The notes under the pieces are model-generated. The model searched no databases, was not told where the DNA came from, and saw nothing but the letters and a program-made list of their open reading frames with translations. From contig URLB01000014.1 of the NCBI GenBank assembly GCA_900548595.1, positions 1 through 20,950 on the forward strand: DNA of 20,950 nucleotides, read 5' to 3'. Below, one piece after another: positions 1 to 7,912 of this stretch. Within the stretch, counting starts at the first letter, position 1. Each line of letters starts with the position of its first letter. The position numbers and the translations under genes are program-made. Source of the DNA: an uncultured Eubacteriales bacterium (lineage in GTDB: Bacteria; Bacillota; Clostridia; Lachnospirales; Anaerotignaceae).

Positions 1-32
1 GAAAAATAACAGTAGAGGGGGCGCGGAAATGA
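1..32 (+). CDS. tsaE: 3' end of a probable tsaE (tRNA t6A ATPase subunit), partial
   Basis: Only the last nine codons and a TGA stop (30-32) lie in the window, reading K-I-T-V-E-G-A-R-K. The stop overlaps the ATG of tsaB (29-31) in an ATGA arrangement, which is typical of translationally coupled genes. In Firmicutes the gene directly upstream of tsaB is usually tsaE, and a short I-T-V/I-E-G ending fits my memory of TsaE C-termini. TsaE is the P-loop ATPase that works with TsaB and TsaD in forming N6-threonylcarbamoyladenosine on tRNA. The name rests on gene order more than on these nine residues; another frame ends at a TAA at 7-9 and cannot be excluded. Confidence 0.5.
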   Translation, partial: KITVEGARK

Positions 33-742
33 AAATTTTAGCTATTGAAGCTTCGGGGGCTGTTGCAGGCGCGGCTGTTACGGAGAACGGCGTTTTAAGA
101 GCGGAAATTACGCTTAACCATAAAATGACGCATTCGCAGACGTTAATGCCTATTATAGATGAAATAAAACGTTATTTGGATTTAGATATTAAATCAATAG
201 ACTACATAGCATGTTCGGCTGGTCCGGGATCGTTTACGGGGTTAAGGATAGGCGCCGCAACGGCAAAAGGAATTGCAATGGGAATAAAAAAGCCTATTGT
301 ACCTGTTTCGGCATTAGCCGGTATGGCATACAATGTGTATATGACAGACGCTGTTATATGTCCTATAGTGGACGCAAGAAGAAATCAGGTTTATACGGCT
401 TTTTACCACTGGGAAGATACAAAGCTGGAAACATGGAAAGAAGACTGCGTTGATATGATAGATAATGTTATCAGCGAGGCGGAAGAATTTGATTTGCCTG
501 TTATATTTGTGGGAGACGGGATATTTGTACACAAAGATAAGCTGGAGGGTAACGACAATTTTATTATGGCGCCGGCTTCATGCAATATGCCGAGGGCAGC
601 AAGCGTAGCATGTCTGGGAGAAGAACTCATAAAGGATGGAAAATTCATTGACGGTAAGGATTTTGTTCCCGTTTATTTGAGAAAAACACAGGCAGAAAGA
701 GAATTGGAAGAAAAAACTCAGGGAGCGGAAAAAGATGTTTAA
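29..742 (+). CDS. tsaB: TsaB, tRNA threonylcarbamoyladenosine biosynthesis protein
   Basis: This 237-residue cytoplasmic protein is the TsaB subunit of the machinery that puts threonylcarbamoyl on A37 of ANN-decoding tRNAs; it is an inactive ASKHA-fold homologue of TsaD and acts as its dimer partner. The N-terminus (ILAIEAS, then a beta-hairpin) and the AGPGSFTGLRIG segment at about residues 65-76 are the family hallmarks, and the length is normal. A purine-rich site (GAGGGGG, 15-21) precedes the ATG at 29. The start overlaps the upstream stop by ATGA and the end overlaps rimI by eight bases, so tsaE-tsaB-rimI appear to be one coupled operon. TsaD, the catalytic subunit, is not in the window. 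Confidence 0.95.
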   Translation: MKILAIEASGAVAGAAVTENGVLRAEITLNHKMTHSQTLMPIIDEIKRYLDLDIKSIDYIACSAGPGSFTGLRIGAATAKGIAMGIKKPIVPVSALAGMAYNVYMTDAVICPIVDARRNQVYTAFYHWEDTKLETWKEDCVDMIDNVISEAEEFDLPVIFVGDGIFVHKDKLEGNDNFIMAPASCNMPRAASVACLGEELIKDGKFIDGKDFVPVYLRKTQAERELEEKTQGAEKDV

Positions 743-1208
743 TATCATCCCAATGACGGAAAAGTATATTGACGATGTGGCGCATATAGAAGAAAGCTGT
801 TTCCATGTGCCTTGGACGAAAAACGATTTTGAAAAAGAAATTAAAGAAAATAAAATGGCAATATATTATGTTGCGGTAGATGAGAACGGCAATGCCGTAG
901 GATATGCAGGTATGTGGCATGTAGTAACAGAGGGACATATTACAAATGTTGCTGTTCTTGAACAATACCGCGGAAACGGCATAGGCGACATGCTGATGGA
1001 AGCTCTTGAAAAAAAAGCTTTAGAACTTGAAATGATAGGTATAACCCTTGAAGTTCGTATTTCTAATTATAAAGCTCAAAAACTGTATACAAAGCACGGA
1101 TATAAACCGGAAGGATTCAGAAAAAAATACTATACAGATACAAACGAAGATGCCGTAATAATGTGGAAGTACTTCCCGAACTATGAAAATTACAGTGAAA
1201 CGCTGTGA
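735..1208 (+). CDS. rimI: RimI-type ribosomal protein N-alanine acetyltransferase
   Basis: A 157-residue GNAT-family acetyltransferase. The acetyl-CoA binding motif is visible as YRGNGIG at about residues 78-84, preceded by the beta strand ITNVAVL. The later stretch with VRISNYKAQKLY, then KYYTDTNEDAVIMW, matches the RimI pattern (EVR.SN..A..LY, then YY....EDA..M). RimI acetylates the N-terminal alanine of ribosomal protein bS18; related enzymes can have a wider N-terminal substrate range. It starts eight bases inside tsaB with GGGAG at 721-725 as ribosome binding site, the standard tsaB-rimI neighbourhood. Fourteen bases separate it from the Lon-family gene. Confidence 0.92.
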   Translation: MFNIIPMTEKYIDDVAHIEESCFHVPWTKNDFEKEIKENKMAIYYVAVDENGNAVGYAGMWHVVTEGHITNVAVLEQYRGNGIGDMLMEALEKKALELEMIGITLEVRISNYKAQKLYTKHGYKPEGFRKKYYTDTNEDAVIMWKYFPNYENYSETL

Positions 1209-1222
1209 AACGGAGGTGTCTT

Positions 1223-3616
1223 ATGAATATGAAGGAATTAAACTATACAGAACTTAAAAACACATGCGACCCATATAAACTCGGTTTTAAAACTACGAAA
1301 GAACTGGAGTGCTATAACGGGATAATAGGTCAGGAGAGAGCTGTAAAAGCTTTTGAGTTCGGACTGAACGTAAAGATGAAAGGTTATAATATTTACGTTG
1401 CGGGTCCTTCCGGTTCGGGAAAAACGACGTATGCAAAACAGAGTACGGAGAAAAAAGCAAAGAATGAAAAAGTTCCGTATGACTGGTGTTATGTATATAA
1501 TTTTGATGACCCGAGATGTCCGCTTTCATTAAGGTTTGAACCGGGTATAGGCAAACAGTTCAGAGACGATATGAACGAACTTGTATCGTTTTTTAAAACA
1601 GAACTTTCCAAAGCCTTTTCCTCAGAGGATTATGACAGACAGAAGATAGATTTATCTCGTGTATATGACGAAAAAAGAGACGTAATGATAAAAAGATTAG
1701 ACAGCGTTGCCGCAGACAAAGGCTTTTCGCTTAAGACGTCAAATTCGGGGATAATTTTTCAGCCTATTATTGACGGCGAACCTATTGATGAGGAAAATTA
1801 CGACAATCTGCCCGAAAATGTAAAAGAAGGTATTAATGAAAGACTTGAACTTATTCAGGATGATGTTAATTCCATCATGCGTGATATAAAGGCGGTTGAT
1901 AAAGAATACAAACAGAAGATGGACGATCTTGATTATAAGGTCGGAATGTTTGCTATAGGTCATTATGTAAGCTCACTTCAGGAAAAATATCAGAACAGCG
2001 AAAGGGTTATAAAATATCTGGAAGCGGTTCAGGAAGACGTTTTGGAGAATATAGATCAGTTTACGGAAAATGAACCCGATGAAGACGACCCCATAGCGGC
2101 ACTTATACCAAAGCTCAGCGGAACAAAGACAGAAGATGTAACGCTTAAATATAGGGTAAACCTTATTGTCGACAATTCCAAGACTGAGGGAGCGCCTGTT
2201 ATCGTAGACTATAACCCGACATACTATAATCTTGTCGGAGAAGTAGAATATGACAATGAATACGGCAATCTGACGACTGATTTTATGAAAATAAAAGCAG
2301 GCTCTATGCATAAGGCAAACGGAGGATATATAATAATCCAGGTACAGGATCTGCTAAGTAACGTACAGGCATGGGAAGCGCTGAGAAGAATAATAAAAAC
2401 GAGGGAAATCGCCATAGAAAACCTTAGGGATACTGTGGGAGCTATTGCGGTTACTACGCTTAAACCGGAACCTATACCGGCTGATGTAAAGGTTATTTTA
2501 ATAGGCGGAAGTTATTATTATGAACTTCTTAGGGGTTATGACGAGGATTTCTCCAAACTGTTTAAAATTAGAGCCGATTTTGACTATGAAATGGAAATGT
2601 CGGATGAAAATATTTCTAAAATTGCGGGATTTATCAGTAAATTCTGTAAGAATGAAAATGTTCCAGCATTTGACTGCACTGCTGTTGCGGCTGTTGTGGA
2701 ATATGCCTCCAGAATTGTGGAAAGTCAGAAAAAGCTATCCACAAGATTTAATCTTATTTCGGAAATACTTGCCGAGGCGGCAACTTGGGCGCAGATGGAA
2801 AACGCCGAGTTTGTTACGGCAGAGCATGTGAAAAAAGCCGATGAAGAAAGAGAGTACAGACTGGCAATGTACCAGGAAAAAATGAATGAACTTCTTGACG
2901 ACGGTACGGTAATGATAGCCACAGACGGATTTTGCGTCGGAAAAATAAACGGACTTGCAGTACTGGACATGGGAGACTATATGTTCGGAAGCCCTACAAG
3001 GATAACGGCTACAACATATAAAGGAAAATCCGGAATCGTAAATATAGAGAAAGAGGCGGAGATGAGCGGCCCGACGCATAATAAAGGCGTACAGATTATA
3101 ACAGGTTATCTTGGAAGTATGTATGCGCAGAATATGCCGCTTTCGCTCAGCTGCCGTATAGCCTTTGAGCAGAATTATAACGGTATCGACGGCGACAGCG
3201 CTTCAAGTACGGAACTTTACTGCATTCTCTCAAGCCTTTCGGAAATACCCGTTAACCAGTCGCTGACTGTAACAGGTTCGGTAAACCAGTGCGGCGAGAT
3301 ACAGGCAATAGGCGGAGTTACTTATAAAATAGAAGGATATTTCGATCTTTGTAAAAGAAGAGGACTTACGGGAAGACAGGGCGTTGTTATACCTGTTTCC
3401 AATGTGAAGGACTTGGTTTTAAAAGAAGAAGTTATAGAAGCCGTGAAGGAGGGACTATTCCACATATATCCTGTATCTACCATAGACGAGGGTATAGAAA
3501 TACTGCTCGGTACAGAAGCCGGTGTGAAAGATGAAAACGGAGAATATCCTTCGGAATCGGTTCACGGGAAAGTTATGGCGAAACTGAAACTTTTTAATGA
3601 AAATAACGATGATTAA
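1223..3616 (+). CDS. Lon-family ATP-dependent protease (LonB/YcbZ-like, AAA plus S16 domains)
   Basis: A 797-residue protein with an N-terminal AAA ATPase region and a C-terminal Lon (S16) serine-lysine protease domain. The Walker A motif GPSGSGKT is at residues 61-68. The protease dyad is visible: Ser659 in the DGDSAS motif and Lys702 in GGVTYKIEG, 43 residues apart, the same spacing as Ser679/Lys722 in E. coli Lon. The classical N-terminal Lon substrate domain is absent; in its place are the short N-terminus and long helical insert (about 125-280) seen in the LonB/YcbZ-like group, a soluble family with poorly defined substrates. An in-frame GTG at 1205 is possible, but GGAGG (1212-1216) sits correctly for the ATG at 1223. 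It is last in the tsaE-tsaB-rimI cluster and is followed by a terminator. Confidence 0.9.
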   Translation: MNMKELNYTELKNTCDPYKLGFKTTKELECYNGIIGQERAVKAFEFGLNVKMKGYNIYVAGPSGSGKTTYAKQSTEKKAKNEKVPYDWCYVYNFDDPRCPLSLRFEPGIGKQFRDDMNELVSFFKTELSKAFSSEDYDRQKIDLSRVYDEKRDVMIKRLDSVAADKGFSLKTSNSGIIFQPIIDGEPIDEENYDNLPENVKEGINERLELIQDDVNSIMRDIKAVDKEYKQKMDDLDYKVGMFAIGHYVSSLQEKYQNSERVIKYLEAVQEDVLENIDQFTENEPDEDDPIAALIPKLSGTKTEDVTLKYRVNLIVDNSKTEGAPVIVDYNPTYYNLVGEVEYDNEYGNLTTDFMKIKAGSMHKANGGYIIIQVQDLLSNVQAWEALRRIIKTREIAIENLRDTVGAIAVTTLKPEPIPADVKVILIGGSYYYELLRGYDEDFSKLFKIRADFDYEMEMSDENISKIAGFISKFCKNENVPAFDCTAVAAVVEYASRIVESQKKLSTRFNLISEILAEAATWAQMENAEFVTAEHVKKADEEREYRLAMYQEKMNELLDDGTVMIATDGFCVGKINGLAVLDMGDYMFGSPTRITATTYKGKSGIVNIEKEAEMSGPTHNKGVQIITGYLGSMYAQNMPLSLSCRIAFEQNYNGIDGDSASSTELYCILSSLSEIPVNQSLTVTGSVNQCGEIQAIGGVTYKIEGYFDLCKRRGLTGRQGVVIPVSNVKDLVLKEEVIEAVKEGLFHIYPVSTIDEGIEILLGTEAGVKDENGEYPSESVHGKVMAKLKLFNENNDD

Positions 3617-3621
3617 TATAT

Positions 3622-3646
3622 AAGCCGGTTTATAACCGGCTTTTTT
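3622..3646 (+). terminator. Rho-independent terminator after the Lon-family gene
   Basis: A perfect 9-bp stem (AAGCCGGTT at 3622-3630 with AACCGGCTT at 3634-3642), a three-base loop and a run of six T (3641-3646) lie six bases after the stop codon. It closes the tsaE-tsaB-rimI-protease unit and insulates it from the yigZ gene. Confidence 0.9.
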
Positions 3647-3669
3647 AAGATATTTAAGGGGTGTATGTT

Positions 3670-4323
3670 ATGCTGGACGAGTATACGACCATACTTAACG
3701 GGGCAGAAGCTGAACTTATAGAAAAAAAGTCAAGATTTATAGCTACTGTGCGTCCTGTTAAAGATGAAAACGAGGCAAAAGCATTTATAGGAGAAATGAG
3801 AAAAAAATATTGGGATGCTACTCATAATGTATTTGCGTATCAAATAGGCGAAAGGAACGAAATACAGCGTTCCAGCGATGACGGAGAACCGCAGGGAACA
3901 GCAGGTAAACCTGTTCTTGACGTTCTTATGGGCGGAGATATAAAAAATACGGCTGTAGTTGTAACAAGGTATTTCGGAGGAACTCTCCTTGGCACGGGAG
4001 GACTGGTAAGGGCGTACGGCAGAAGTGCAAAGCTTGGAATAGAGGAAGCCGGTATAGCAAAGGTAAGGCACTATAAGGAATGTTCCGTAACAACGGATTA
4101 TACTACGGCGAGAAAGATACAGTATGAAATAACAACCGGAGAATATATACTGAAAGATACTGTTTATACAGATAAGGTTGAGTTTATAGTATATTTGGAC
4201 AGAGACAACGAAGCGGAGTTTAAGGAAATGGTAAGCAACATATCCATGGGAAAGTCAGATACCGAAGATATAAGAGAAATTTACGGAGCATGGGTTAAAG
4301 GAAAATTGGAAGAAATCCGATAG
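3670..4323 (+). CDS. YigZ/IMPACT family protein
   Basis: A 217-residue member of the YigZ family (UPF0029/IMPACT N-terminal domain plus a small C-terminal domain). The signature is clear: a conserved His in ATHNVFAYQIG, then SSDDGEPQGTAGKPVL, then VVVTRYFGGTLLGTGGLVRAYG, spanning roughly residues 55-120. The eukaryotic relative IMPACT inhibits GCN2 activation; the bacterial role is not settled, and a link to translation or RNA binding is an inference from the fold. GTG at 3661 is also in frame, but AAGGGG (3656-3661) is spaced eight bases from the ATG at 3670, so that start is preferred. It lies between a terminator and topB, 40 bases from the topB start, and may be co-transcribed with topB. 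I see no clear promoter in the short gap upstream. Confidence 0.9.
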   Translation: MLDEYTTILNGAEAELIEKKSRFIATVRPVKDENEAKAFIGEMRKKYWDATHNVFAYQIGERNEIQRSSDDGEPQGTAGKPVLDVLMGGDIKNTAVVVTRYFGGTLLGTGGLVRAYGRSAKLGIEEAGIAKVRHYKECSVTTDYTTARKIQYEITTGEYILKDTVYTDKVEFIVYLDRDNEAEFKEMVSNISMGKSDTEDIREIYGAWVKGKLEEIR

Positions 4324-4363
4324 GCTTTATGATGATGTGCATGTAATATGTTAGGTGGTTAAA

Positions 4364-6490
4364 ATGGGAAAAGTCCTTGTTATTGCCGAGAAACCGTCGG
4401 TTGCCAGAGACATTGCCGCAGTTTTGAAATGCGGTGAAAAAGGCGACGGATTTATCGGAGGAGAAAACTATATTGTAAGCTGGGCAGTCGGCCACTTGGT
4501 TACGCTTTGCGAGCCTGACGATTATGATAAAAGTCTGAAAAGATGGACTGCCGGAAGTCTGCCTATAATACCGGAAAAAATGAAACTAAAAGCCGTAAGG
4601 GGAAGCAAAAAGCAGTTGGATACACTTAAAAAACTGATGAATGCCAAAGACACGGACAGCATTATATGTGCTACGGACAGTGGACGAGAGGGAGAACTTA
4701 TTTTCAGATATATATATGAATATAATAAGTGCAAAAAGCCGTTTAAAAGGCTCTGGATTTCCAGTATGACAGACGCCGCCATAAAAGAAGGATTTGCAAA
4801 TCTCAGAGACGGAAAAGAATATGATAATCTGTATATATCGGCGAAATGCCGTTCGGAGGCAGACTGGCTTGTGGGAATAAACGCCACGAGGGCGTTTACT
4901 ATAAAATATAATGCGCTGTTGAGCATAGGACGGGTACAAACTCCCACACTGGCGATGATAGTAAAAAGGCAGAACGAAATAGATAATTTTGTACCGAATA
5001 AATATTATGAAGTTATTGCGGATTACGGAGACTTCAAAGGAACATGGACAGACGGCAAAAACAATACTAAAATAGACGACAAATCGGCTGCGGAAGCCAT
5101 AGCCTATAAGGTGGACGGAAAGAACGCCGCTGTTGAAGAAATTGTTAAAACCGAAAAACAGATATTGCCGCCTCAGCTTTATGATTTGACCGAACTACAA
5201 AGAGACTGCAATAAAACATATGGATTTTCCGCAAAGAAAACGCTGGATATAGCGCAGAGTTTGTATGAAAAAAGAAAAATGATTACATATCCGAGAACTG
5301 ACAGCCGTTATTTGAGCGACGATATGATACCTAAAATAAAGGTGATTCTTAAAAGACTGAAAGACGCGGGAATTTTTGCCGATTATGCTTCGGATTTGAT
5401 TGACGGCGAAAAACTGCCCGTTACAAAAAGGATTGTCGATAACAAAAAGGTAACGGATCATCATGCGATTATTCCTGCGGATAACTATTATAGAAAGGAT
5501 AGTCTGACGTCTGATGAAAAAAAGGTATTCGGACTTATTGCGATTAGGTTCATAGCGGCCTTTAACAGACCGTATAAATATACGGCAACAAAGATAACGG
5601 TTTTGTGCGAGGACGAGCTTTTTATTTCAAAGGGAAATACCGTTACCGACGAGGGATGGAAAAGACTTTACAAAGAGGTATATAAAAATGTCAAAGATAA
5701 TGAGCAGATACTTCCCGATGTAAAAAAAGATGATACCGTTATGGTTAAAGAAGCTCATACGATAGAAAAAGAGACAAAGCCGCCTTTGCCGTATAATGAA
5801 GCAACTCTGTTGACAGCCATGGAAAATGCGGGCAAAAATACCGATGACGAGCAATTAAAAGAAAAGATGAAAGAATACGGATTAGGTACTCCCGCTACCA
5901 GGGCTGCTATTATAGAAAGACTTATCGAGGTCGGATATATACATAGAAAGGGAAAGGCGCTTATTCCCGATATAAAGGGAAAACAGCTTATCTCAATTGT
6001 ACCGGAAGAGATGAGATCGCCCGTAACGACGGGAAAATGGGAAAAGGGTCTCGGCTCAATAGCAAAGGGAAACATGCAGGCGGAGAAATTTATGGCAAGT
6101 ATAAACAGGTATGTTTATTATCTTGTTGGATTTGCAGCGGAAAAATCGGCTGACATACAAATAGAAGATACAGAAAAACGTAAAAAAAGAAGCCAAAGAG
6201 CAAAATCTTTCGGAAAATGTCCTATATGCGGAGGAGATGTGCTGGAAAATTCCAAAGCATATTATTGCGCAGGATGGAAAAACGGATGTAAGTTTACTCT
6301 TTGGAAAAACAGTCTTGAGAGATATGGCGTGCCTATGACAGACAAACTTGTAAAAGAGCTTTTAACCGACAAAACGGTGAAAAAAATACCTGTTATAAAG
6401 GCGCAGACAGGTGAGAAATGTACAGCCGATATTATATATAATAAGGAAAAAAATATAATGGAACTTATGAATATGTCGGTAATCGAATAA
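4364..6490 (+). CDS. topB: DNA topoisomerase III (type IA)
   Basis: A 708-residue type IA topoisomerase that nicks and passes single DNA strands, resolving precatenanes and recombination intermediates. Domains in order: TOPRIM starting at VLVIAEKPS (residues 4-12) with ATDSGREGELIF at about 104-115; the core with the catalytic tyrosine Tyr309 in the ITYPRTDSRYL motif; the GTPATRAAIIERL motif near 515; and a C-terminal zinc-ribbon-like segment with Cys619, Cys622, Cys635 and Cys642. The single ribbon and the length fit Firmicutes TopB, not TopA, which is longer and carries more ribbons. GTG at 4355 is in frame, but AGGTGG (4353-4358) places the start at ATG 4364. It ends at a terminator shared with the convergent yaiI-type gene. 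Plasmid and conjugative-element copies of topB exist, but nothing nearby suggests an element here. Confidence 0.93.
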   Translation: MGKVLVIAEKPSVARDIAAVLKCGEKGDGFIGGENYIVSWAVGHLVTLCEPDDYDKSLKRWTAGSLPIIPEKMKLKAVRGSKKQLDTLKKLMNAKDTDSIICATDSGREGELIFRYIYEYNKCKKPFKRLWISSMTDAAIKEGFANLRDGKEYDNLYISAKCRSEADWLVGINATRAFTIKYNALLSIGRVQTPTLAMIVKRQNEIDNFVPNKYYEVIADYGDFKGTWTDGKNNTKIDDKSAAEAIAYKVDGKNAAVEEIVKTEKQILPPQLYDLTELQRDCNKTYGFSAKKTLDIAQSLYEKRKMITYPRTDSRYLSDDMIPKIKVILKRLKDAGIFADYASDLIDGEKLPVTKRIVDNKKVTDHHAIIPADNYYRKDSLTSDEKKVFGLIAIRFIAAFNRPYKYTATKITVLCEDELFISKGNTVTDEGWKRLYKEVYKNVKDNEQILPDVKKDDTVMVKEAHTIEKETKPPLPYNEATLLTAMENAGKNTDDEQLKEKMKEYGLGTPATRAAIIERLIEVGYIHRKGKALIPDIKGKQLISIVPEEMRSPVTTGKWEKGLGSIAKGNMQAEKFMASINRYVYYLVGFAAEKSADIQIEDTEKRKKRSQRAKSFGKCPICGGDVLENSKAYYCAGWKNGCKFTLWKNSLERYGVPMTDKLVKELLTDKTVKKIPVIKAQTGEKCTADIIYNKEKNIMELMNMSVIE

Positions 6491-6503
6491 AAAATGCCAA
6501 TAG

Positions 6504-6533
6504 AAAAAAGGGCAATATTTTGCCCTTTTTTTT
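6504..6533. terminator. Bidirectional terminator between topB and the convergent YaiI-type gene
   Basis: An A-rich tract leads into a stem (AAAAAAGGGCAA at 6504-6515), a four-base loop and the mirror arm TTGCCC running into eight T (6526-6533). The A tract on the left gives a T tract on the other strand, so the hairpin should stop both topB (plus) and the gene ending at 6544 (minus). Confidence 0.9.
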
Positions 6534-6543
6534 GTATGTTTTA

Positions 6544-6987
6544 TTATTGCTGTATAAGTTTTAATATGAGATTTTCCAGACAAATTCTGAAGCGTTCGTT
6601 ATCTTCGGCTGTTCGCGGCTTTATATGACCGCTTCTTTTTCCGCCTCGTCTTTGCTTGGCAGATATATGACGGCGCATAAGGAGTGAGTCTATATTTTCA
6701 TCTGTATAAATAAATCCGTTTTGATTTAAAACATATCCTCCTTTTGCTATGAGCATACATGCCAGACCGTAATCCTGAGTTACCGCTATATCCCCTTTAC
6801 GGACAAGGTTGGCTATTGCAATATCGGCAGAATCATGGCCTTTGTCGACGGTTATTATATTACAATACTCAAAATCTAATATATGGCTTGTGTCCGTTAC
6901 CATTGTAACGGGGACGCTATATTTTTTCGCTTCGGTTATTATTATTTCTTTTACCGGACAGGCATCTGCGTCAACAATTATTTCCAA
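6544..6987 (-). CDS. YaiI/YqxD family protein (DUF188, PIN-like)
   Basis: A 147-residue protein of the YaiI/YqxD/UPF0178 family. It opens with IIVDADACPVK, the family signature, and shows the acidic residues of a PIN-like nuclease fold (VDADAC near residue 5, KGHDSADIAIA near 50 and VTQDYGLA near 70). The tail with RRHISAKQRRGGKRSGHIKPRT, read in two overlapping halves, is the conserved basic region. Function is unproven; nuclease activity is inferred from the fold. No ATG is in frame at the front: TTG codons occur at 6996 and 6987. GGGAG (6997-7001) abuts the first and lies nine bases from the second, so I choose 6987. It follows the SGNH gene by about 30 bases and is probably the last gene of that unit. 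Confidence 0.85.
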   Translation of the reverse strand: MEIIVDADACPVKEIIITEAKKYSVPVTMVTDTSHILDFEYCNIITVDKGHDSADIAIANLVRKGDIAVTQDYGLACMLIAKGGYVLNQNGFIYTDENIDSLLMRRHISAKQRRGGKRSGHIKPRTAEDNERFRICLENLILKLIQQ

Positions 6988-7022
6988 TTCATTCAACTCC
7001 CGATATATTTAAAATGCTAAAA

Positions 7023-7901
7023 TCAGTTATCGCCTATTAAAGCAGCCGTATGATTTATTATCCAATTTCCCCACTCTTCGTAATACTTTGCATAAAGATG
7101 AGCGTTGTCGGCTGACTTGTCGGCAGATAACGCACCGTCTGCGTCATCAAACAAAATATTGGAATCCAGATAAAATACGTTATCGTTATTTGCGAATTTT
7201 GATATTGCTTCGTTTAATCTGTTTATTGATGCGTTGTTGAAAGTATCGTCTGTATCGGAACGGCTTTTTGTTACATGAAGGTTGGCAAGAATAATGACGG
7301 ATGCTTCCGGCTCTTTATCCTCAATGAAATTAATCAGCTCACTGTATTTATCAACGATTTTTTCAAATTTATAACCCATTTCGTTTACACCGAGCATTAC
7401 ATAGATTTTATTATAATCTTTGGAATCCAGCAATTGGCTGATTGATACTTTACCTAAATCGGGAATGGAAACGGTTTCTTTTTGTATGTTGAATACGCTC
7501 ATTCCGACATTACAGAAAAAGTCGGCGCCCTGAATATTAGAATATTCCATTAATCCGACTGTTCTCGAATCTCCTATAAATAAAGCGTCATCCATTGAAA
7601 CGTTTGCAGGTTCTGATGGTTTCTCGGGTTCAGTCGGCGGAGGCGTAACAACTTCGTTATCGGATGAGTTTTCGGAATTTGTCTCACTGTTTGTCTCGTT
7701 TGATGAGTCGTTGTTTTCAGATAAATCCATATTATTTTCTTCGGTTTTATCATTGTCGGAGTCCTCGGCTGATGAAACTTCCTGAGAAATTTCGGTATTA
7801 TTATTGTCTACAGGCTCTGCATTTTTAAATTTCATAAAAAGCATGACGGCAATTATAGAAATGCAAAGAAAAAGTAATGTAATTATATTTGATTTTTTCA
7901 T
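7023..7901 (-). CDS. Membrane-anchored SGNH/GDSL-type hydrolase, partner of the MBOAT protein
   Basis: A 292-residue protein with an uncleaved-looking N-terminal membrane segment (about residues 5-23), a low-complexity linker rich in Asn, Ser, Glu and Thr (about 33-100, ending in a PPPTEPEKP stretch), and an extracytoplasmic SGNH domain. The catalytic blocks are visible: Ser112 in FIGDSRTVG, Asn173 in LGVNEMG, and Asp265/His268 in SADNAHL. Such enzymes paired with an MBOAT protein usually move or remove acyl (often acetyl) groups on surface polysaccharides, as in PatB or AlgJ/AlgX systems. The ATG follows AGGAG (7910-7914), which overlaps the MBOAT stop, so the two genes are translationally linked. 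The actual polymer substrate cannot be told from sequence. Confidence 0.85.
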   Translation of the reverse strand: MKKSNIITLLFLCISIIAVMLFMKFKNAEPVDNNNTEISQEVSSAEDSDNDKTEENNMDLSENNDSSNETNSETNSENSSDNEVVTPPPTEPEKPSEPANVSMDDALFIGDSRTVGLMEYSNIQGADFFCNVGMSVFNIQKETVSIPDLGKVSISQLLDSKDYNKIYVMLGVNEMGYKFEKIVDKYSELINFIEDKEPEASVIILANLHVTKSRSDTDDTFNNASINRLNEAISKFANNDNVFYLDSNILFDDADGALSADKSADNAHLYAKYYEEWGNWIINHTAALIGDN

Positions 7902-7912
7902 TTTTTTATCTC

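Noticed and set aside
1205..1222. GTG at 1205 as start of the Lon-family gene, overlapping rimI
   Set aside because: The GGAGG at 1212-1216 would fall inside the coding sequence, while it is well placed for the ATG at 1223.
2520..2831. Open frame inside the Lon-family gene and many other open frames antisense to the housekeeping genes (for example 4522-4947, 5755-6075, 18603-19079)
   Set aside because: They lie wholly within strongly conserved genes in other frames, lack good ribosome binding sites and have odd compositions rich in Cys, Phe, Tyr or Ser; they are shadows of real genes.
4364..6490. topB as a sign of an integrated plasmid or conjugative element
   Set aside because: Neighbours are chromosomal genes and no relaxase, integrase, replication or transfer genes are present.
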